The notes under the pieces are model-generated. The model saw nothing but the letters and a program-made list of their open reading frames with translations. It was not told where the DNA came from and did not search any database. A DNA stretch of 64,000 nucleotides from Panagrolaimus kolymaensis (lineage: Eukaryota > Nematoda > Chromadorea > Rhabditida > Panagrolaimidae), in contig JAJQJQ010000012.1 in the NCBI GenBank assembly GCA_028622995.1, positions 4,030,001 through 4,094,000 on the forward strand, read 5' to 3'. Positions 58,895-64,000 of this stretch are shown here, piece after piece; position 1 is the first letter of the stretch, and the number at the start of each line of letters is the position of its first letter. The position numbers and the translations under genes are program-made.

Positions 58895-60250
58895 ATGCTC
58901 GAAATAGCTCGATTAGTTGATTATACATGTTTTGGAATGTTTTGTTTTACTTTGCCACTTCAAATCCTTGTAATTATTTCAATTTTGCGACGATTTAATA
59001 ATTTTAAATTAAATAAATCATTCTTTTTATTTTTTGTTGTAAATACTTTTATTGATATTATTAGTGGAATATGTTTGGTTTTAACTATAATGCTACCAGC
59101 GTGGGGAATTGCAATTGATTGGTATCTCATTGCTGGAGCTAATTTGGGTAAGTTTTTTTTGGGGATCTAAGTATTAACATGCTTTACAATACATCCTTCA
59201 AATTCTTTTACTTGATAAAAATTTTTATAGGTAAATTCCTTTTAATGATTTTATTATGGGCGAGAGTAAGTCAAGGATTTACATGCTTACTAGTAGCTAT
59301 CAATCGATGTTCAGCAGTTTTATACCCATTGGATTACGAAATTGTAAGTTCATCACTTCTTGAGAAAAACGATAAAACTTTTTTGTTGTTGCAGATTTGG
59401 AGTGCACCAATAATAATATCATGCGTATTATTACAAATATTTTCTGGTGCACCTTTAGCATTATTAGTTTATGAACAAGATCTTCATTGGAAACTCAATG
59501 AAAATTATGCTACAAATCCTTCAATAAATTATAGCAATGTTTTTATTGCGAACGAACCTCAGGTTTTGAAACTTGTTTTTAAAGAAGAAAAAGCAAAATT
59601 TTTGGTTTTTGGTTGTGGCTTTGCTACTCAATGCATATTTTGCATTTTATTATTAATTTGTTATTTTTATATGATTTATATTTATCGATCTGTAAGTTAT
59701 CCTTTTTAAGATATTTAGAAGGCATAAACGTTGGTTTTAGAGGCGAACTTCATTTCATGCATTTTTTTCTTCAGCAACCGTTCGACAACGCCGTTTAATT
59801 AATCATCAATTGTTTAAAATGGCAATTTGTGTTTGTACAATTGAAATATGTTTTACAATATTTGCCGCTGTAATTGCAAGCGTAAGTTAATAAAGAGATT
59901 TTTTGAGATGGATAAAAGTCTAAGTAGTTGAGAGCCAATTGTTTCTTACCAAAAATTTTCAAACTTTTAAGATTTGTTCAAAATGCATAACTCCAAATGT
60001 TTTTTATGCTATATATAATTCCCTTTCCATAACTTATTCATGTTCTGGACCTTATGTCCTTCTATTGTGCAGTGGATATTCTCGCCATCTTGTAAAGGAT
60101 TGCCTCAATGATCTTCAAGGGTTTATATTTCATCGAACAAAAAATTATGAAAAAGATAAATTTAGAATTTATGGTTTATCAAATATTAAATTACGAAAGG
60201 ATTCAACGCCATTAAATATGAATTATCAAACAACCGGAATCACTGGATAA
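58895..60250 (+). CDS. Serpentine 7TM chemoreceptor (Srv/Srg-like), gene 2
   Basis: Exons 58895-59147, 59231-59343, 59395-59691, 59741-59881 and 59972-60250 give 360 aa. It aligns along its length with gene 1: LQILVIISILRRFNNFK, NKSFFLFFVVNTFID, SQGFTCLLVAINRCSAVLYP, MAICVCTIEICFTIF and FYAIYNSLSITYSCSGPYVL. The TM7 Asn-Pro of gene 1 is Gly-Pro here. The acceptor of exon 4 needed care. CTTCAG at 59774 would break the frame, whereas GGTTTTAG at 59740 gives an open in-frame exon beginning RRTSFHAFFSSATVRQ. The two genes form a same-strand tandem pair, probably by local duplication. Confidence 0.88.
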
Positions 60251-61882
60251 AAATACATACATTCCTTTCTTTAGCAGACATTTTTTTTTCAATTCTTCGC
60301 GGGTCGATGATAAAAGAAAAAAAAGATTGCTGATTGACATTTTTCTTACTTTTTATTTATGTGTGTACAAAAAGCATTGTTGAATAAATTGACTGAAAAA
60401 AAAAAATTGGTGATAAATTTAAAAGAGAGAGAGAGAGCTATCAGGATCTCAAAGTTCAATAATAAATTATTCATTCCTATTCCTTTAATTTTTTTACTTT
60501 TTGCATATTTTCTTGACACATGTCAAAAAAAAAGAAGAAAGATAAAATTTGATAAGATTTCTGGCGTCAGCCTACTTATTTTTGCGTTAATTATTTTGAT
60601 TGTAATAATTCAAGCATTCTCTCAAAAAATGTTACCGGAAATAAAAAATTTATACAAAGTTGTTGTTAGCAATCATAAAAAACTTGAAAGTTACTCGATG
60701 AAAAAATATTTTTAATATCAGAGAAGCTATTTCTTCGGATCTTTCTTCTTATTTTACTTTACAGTGTCTTAAGTCTTTAGCAACTTTTTAAACCTCTGTT
60801 TTAAATCAAAGATCAACAACATTACACATGTTTTTTCAACTATTTTTTTTATCTAACCCTTTAGCGAACAAGCGACATATTTATTTGAAACATTAGTTTG
60901 TTTTTTTGTTGGTTAAAACAAAGAAGCATTAAAAATCTGTTCAGACTTTTTTAAAACGTGGAAAAGGGAACTTGCTGTGTTTTTTTTTTCTATCTCGACA
61001 TTCCGTTTATTTTTTCGCCTACGAGAAAGGAAATGCTGGATGCAGAATATTCTATGTCGTCTGGTTCAATTCAATCAAATTCTTTCATTCATTCACCTGT
61101 GATTTTTATGCAGCTGCACTTACATATTTGCCGTTCTTGCATTTTCAGTTCCGCAATGAAATGAAATAATGTAAACAGATATTTTAGTTATGAATAAAAA
61201 AAAATGAACACAGATTGAGAGATGTGTTGCGAGAGAGAAAAAATGTTACTTTGACTAATTTATGCAAATACATAGCAAAATTATACTCACATCACATTTT
61301 CCAATTTTTTTATTCGTTCGATGGATTGAATTTCATTAATTTTTTTGATCAAAAAATCCAAATACTTTATAAATCTTTTTGTTCGTAAATAACTTTTCAT
61401 ATATCATGTCTTGACACGAATCAAACTTCTCTTTATTTATATTTAACTTGTCCATCGATATTTTGTTTCTACCCAATATAAAAAAAAATAGTGACATTTC
61501 ACGTTGGATCATCGTGCACATTCCTTCTCTTTTTTTATTTAAAAAAACTTCTCAGCTGGCTTCTGGCGCGTCCCATATTTTTTTTACTATTTTTTTTCTT
61601 TCTGATTGACGGTCGATTGCATCAAATTATTTTTTTGAGACGTGGACACTTTTTTTTGTCTCCGCCTTTCTTCCTTCCATATTTTTTTTTTGCGCGTCTA
61701 TGTCCTCATCTTAAAAAAAACATTAACAAATGAGGCAAAAAAGCGTTCATTGACTTATTCATCGATTTTTTAATCATTAAAACGTTGCTTTTTTGGTGTA
61801 TGACGAATAAAATTATATAGTTTTTTTTGTAATTTTTAGACCCTCTTTTTAAAAGCCGAAAGATTGGGAAATAGAAAAAGCA
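60251..61882. other. Intergenic with one doubtful short ORF
   Basis: About 1.6 kb. A 118-codon ATG frame at 60359-60715 encodes a protein with a charged start and two hydrophobic stretches (PIPLIFLLFAYF and LLIFALIILIVIIQAF). Its early part is the translation of a GA microsatellite, and it has no recognisable family. It is mentioned as a possibility only. The rest is AT-rich with no exon. Confidence 0.45.
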
Positions 61883-64000
61883 ATGACGACTCAAACGTTT
61901 GATATTGTTACATTTATTGATAATCATTTTATGTTAGCCGCTGCTGCAACAGCTATAGTATTTGCTGGTATTACTTATATTCTTTATAAATTTGCTATTC
62001 AAGCACATTTTGGTGAAGTAAGTTTCATAATTTTTCTCTCGAATATATTGACCAACAAGCATTTTTTTAGACCTTTCCCAAAGAAAAGCTTCAACTTCTT
62101 GCAAACTTAGATACAAAGAAAAAGGAAAAGAAGCCAGTACAAAAGGCAACAAAAAAGAAAGGAAAAAATGTTTGTTTCGTTTTTCAAAAGGCAATCAAAT
62201 AATATATGAAATATTTTAGAAGAATGGTCAAAATACTGACAGCACTGAAACAAGTGATGAAACTTCGACAACTTCCACAATCCAACAACAACCTAAAGTT
62301 GTTGAATCAGTTGGTATTGAACCCACATTAAAAGCCTATGAACGAACTACTCCATTTGAATCCGAAAACAAGAACAACAACAATAATAACAACAAGAAAA
62401 AGAATAAAGTTAAAAAAGTTGAAGCTGAAGCCCCTAAAGTAATATTCCAAAAGTTTAGTTTAAAAGGTTGTGTATTATTGGTATTTTAGAAGGAGAATAT
62501 TATCCCTGAACCTATTGAAGAAATCATCGAAAAGCTTGAAATCAAAATTGAAGAAGCTGAAAAGCAACAAGCTGCTGCTCCAGCTCCAGCAGCTCCCGCG
62601 GCAGTAAAAGAAAAGAATCGCAAAAAGCGAGGTAAATTTTTTTTTGCGACTTTGATGTACCGATTTTATCCGTTTTATATTTTTATTTTCATTGCTAGAA
62701 TATCGCTTCGTTAACCCTTTGAGCTCAACTTTATTTAAACCCAACACCTTAGACTTTTTTTCCTTTCAAGGTCAATCCAAACTTCTATTAGTTTTTGAAG
62801 GGACAAATTGCAAAAAAAAGAAGTAACGACGACCCATTTTAAGACTGCTTTTATGAAGGAGAAAATAGATACACTTGGCAGCAGCATACTTTTATGAAAT
62901 ACTACAACCCGCAATGTTTATGTTAGAGACCAAAAAAAAGTATAAACGGAAGTTTAATTCACGCAACTTTTTTTTGATTGATCAATGCTAGAGGCTAAAA
63001 AAGGGGAAAAGAATGATAAGAATTTTCCTTTTCTGGGTGCGCGATTATGCAATAACAGCATTTTTATGTTATTTATAAATTTGCTAACAGGTTTTTTATA
63101 ATTTTTATAATTTAGCTGCTGTCCCTCAAGCACCACAAGAAGTAATCACAAATTTGGATGAAGATAAATTCATTACTCGCATTGCTTCCATTAATGAACT
63201 CCAACCTGAATACCTTTCATTTATCACAGAATTTATCAACCATGTCCACAATGAAGTATGTCATTCTTCTATTTGCAGTAAAAAAATTATTAAAATTTTT
63301 AGCGTTTTGAATTTGGATCCGTTCGTGATCAAGTCCATCATTTACAAACCAAAATGCGAGGTAATGAAAAAATTGTTCAAAACAAAGATGGCGAAATTAT
63401 TAAAATTCGAAACGAACTCTCAAAAACCCAAAAATCTGCATTTGAAACTAAAAGCCGTATTGATGATTTAACTCATCAATTGCAAGCTACCCAAAAATCT
63501 CTTTATGAAGCTCGCCAACCAAAGCCTAATGAAGAACTTGAAAAACTTCGAAAAGAGCATTTTGATTTAAAAGCTCGTCTTCAAGCAGCAAGTGAACATG
63601 CAAAAGAGGTTGAAAAATTAAAAGTTGAACTTAATCAAGCTAAGAAAACTCTTTCCCAACCAACAACCGTTGATCATTCTCTTCAACAACGCCTTAAAGA
63701 ACTCGAGAATAAACTTGCTAAATCGGAAGAAGCTGTTGCACATTCAAATGAATCCCTTAAAACCATTCAAAATGAAAATAAAAATCTTCGTGATCGAGAA
63801 CAACAAATTTCAGCTGAAGTTGATGCATTAACTCGAGAAATTGATGAAATTCAACACGTTCGAATTGAAAAGGAAAACTTTGCTCAAGCCCCAGATAATT
63901 CAGAAGAATTAAATAAATTGAAACAAGAAATCGATGAACTTGAAAACAAAAATGATATGTGCAATGGCGCTATCGCAAAATTAAATATTGAACTTCGAAA
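61883..64000 (+). CDS. Kinectin/RRBP1-like ER membrane coiled-coil protein, 3' incomplete
   Basis: Exons 61883-62017, 62071-62169, 62220-62438, 62490-62631, 63116-63255 and 63303-64000, which runs off the window. The start MTTQTFDIVTFIDNH leads to a single membrane span (AAAATAIVFAGITYILYKF), then FPKEKLQLL, a very basic linker (ATKKKGKN), Asn/Lys-rich and Ala/Pro-rich regions (AAAPAPAAPAA) and a long coiled coil from about residue 250 (EELEKLRKEHFDLKAR and so on). A membrane anchor plus basic repeats plus coiled coil is the layout of kinectin and ribosome-binding protein 1 (p180), which tether ribosomes or kinesin to the ER. Intron 4 is 484 nt; the other introns are about 50-55 nt. Confidence 0.82.

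Noticed and set aside
60359..60715. 118-codon frame with two hydrophobic segments
   Set aside because: It includes a translated GA microsatellite and has no recognisable family; kept only as a remark in the intergenic entry.

Overview
The window reads as a nuclear segment from an AT-rich nematode genome. The genes carry many short introns with GTAAG donors and poly-T/CAG acceptors. Two serpentine chemoreceptors are of a nematode type, one kinase belongs to the short SH2-kinase class that nematodes have amplified, and compact genes are packed on both strands. No species is named because nothing in the sequence fixes one.

Layout. 1-4031 is a 150-bp satellite (about 27 monomers). It runs directly into a Helitron Rep/helicase reading frame (4032-7471) that has lost its 5' end at the junction, followed by an imperfect duplicated block (7487-8093). 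8401-11732 is a 13-exon gene for an acidic, proline-rich protein; its third intron holds a perfect 112-bp-arm fold-back element. 11971-13235 is a small secreted Tyr-rich peptide gene split by a 1,026-bp terminal-inverted-repeat element. 13695-15029 is a decayed acyl-CoA synthetase, and 15268-16085 is broken coding debris. 16314-17842 is an SH2-tyrosine kinase with one in-frame stop. 18326-19019 holds a DUF167 fragment and a small membrane protein. About 10 kb (19020-29032) is gene-poor.

The right half is denser: a peptide-receptor-like GPCR (29033-30366), a Ser-rich protein (30987-33645), a tandem tRNA-Leu pair (34281-34541), an M1 aminopeptidase (35021-37735), a broken and apparently permuted Hsp70-like locus carrying two nested transposons (38315-40548), a four-pass membrane protein, the AP-2 sigma subunit, a BTB protein, a SAFB-like SAP/RRM protein, an ABHD11-like hydrolase, a PTRHD1-like protein, two tandem chemoreceptor genes, and the 5' part of a kinectin/RRBP1-like ER protein running off the right edge.

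The host genes do not form one pathway; they are ordinary housekeeping, secretory and receptor genes. The distinctive content is mobile DNA. At least three fold-back elements are flanked by TTAA, and two elements have 8-bp target duplications. Two of these insertions interrupt coding exons where removing the element plus one target copy restores the reading frame exactly. Intron-exon models were built by hand from splice consensus and frame continuity; phases agree across the joins unless stated.
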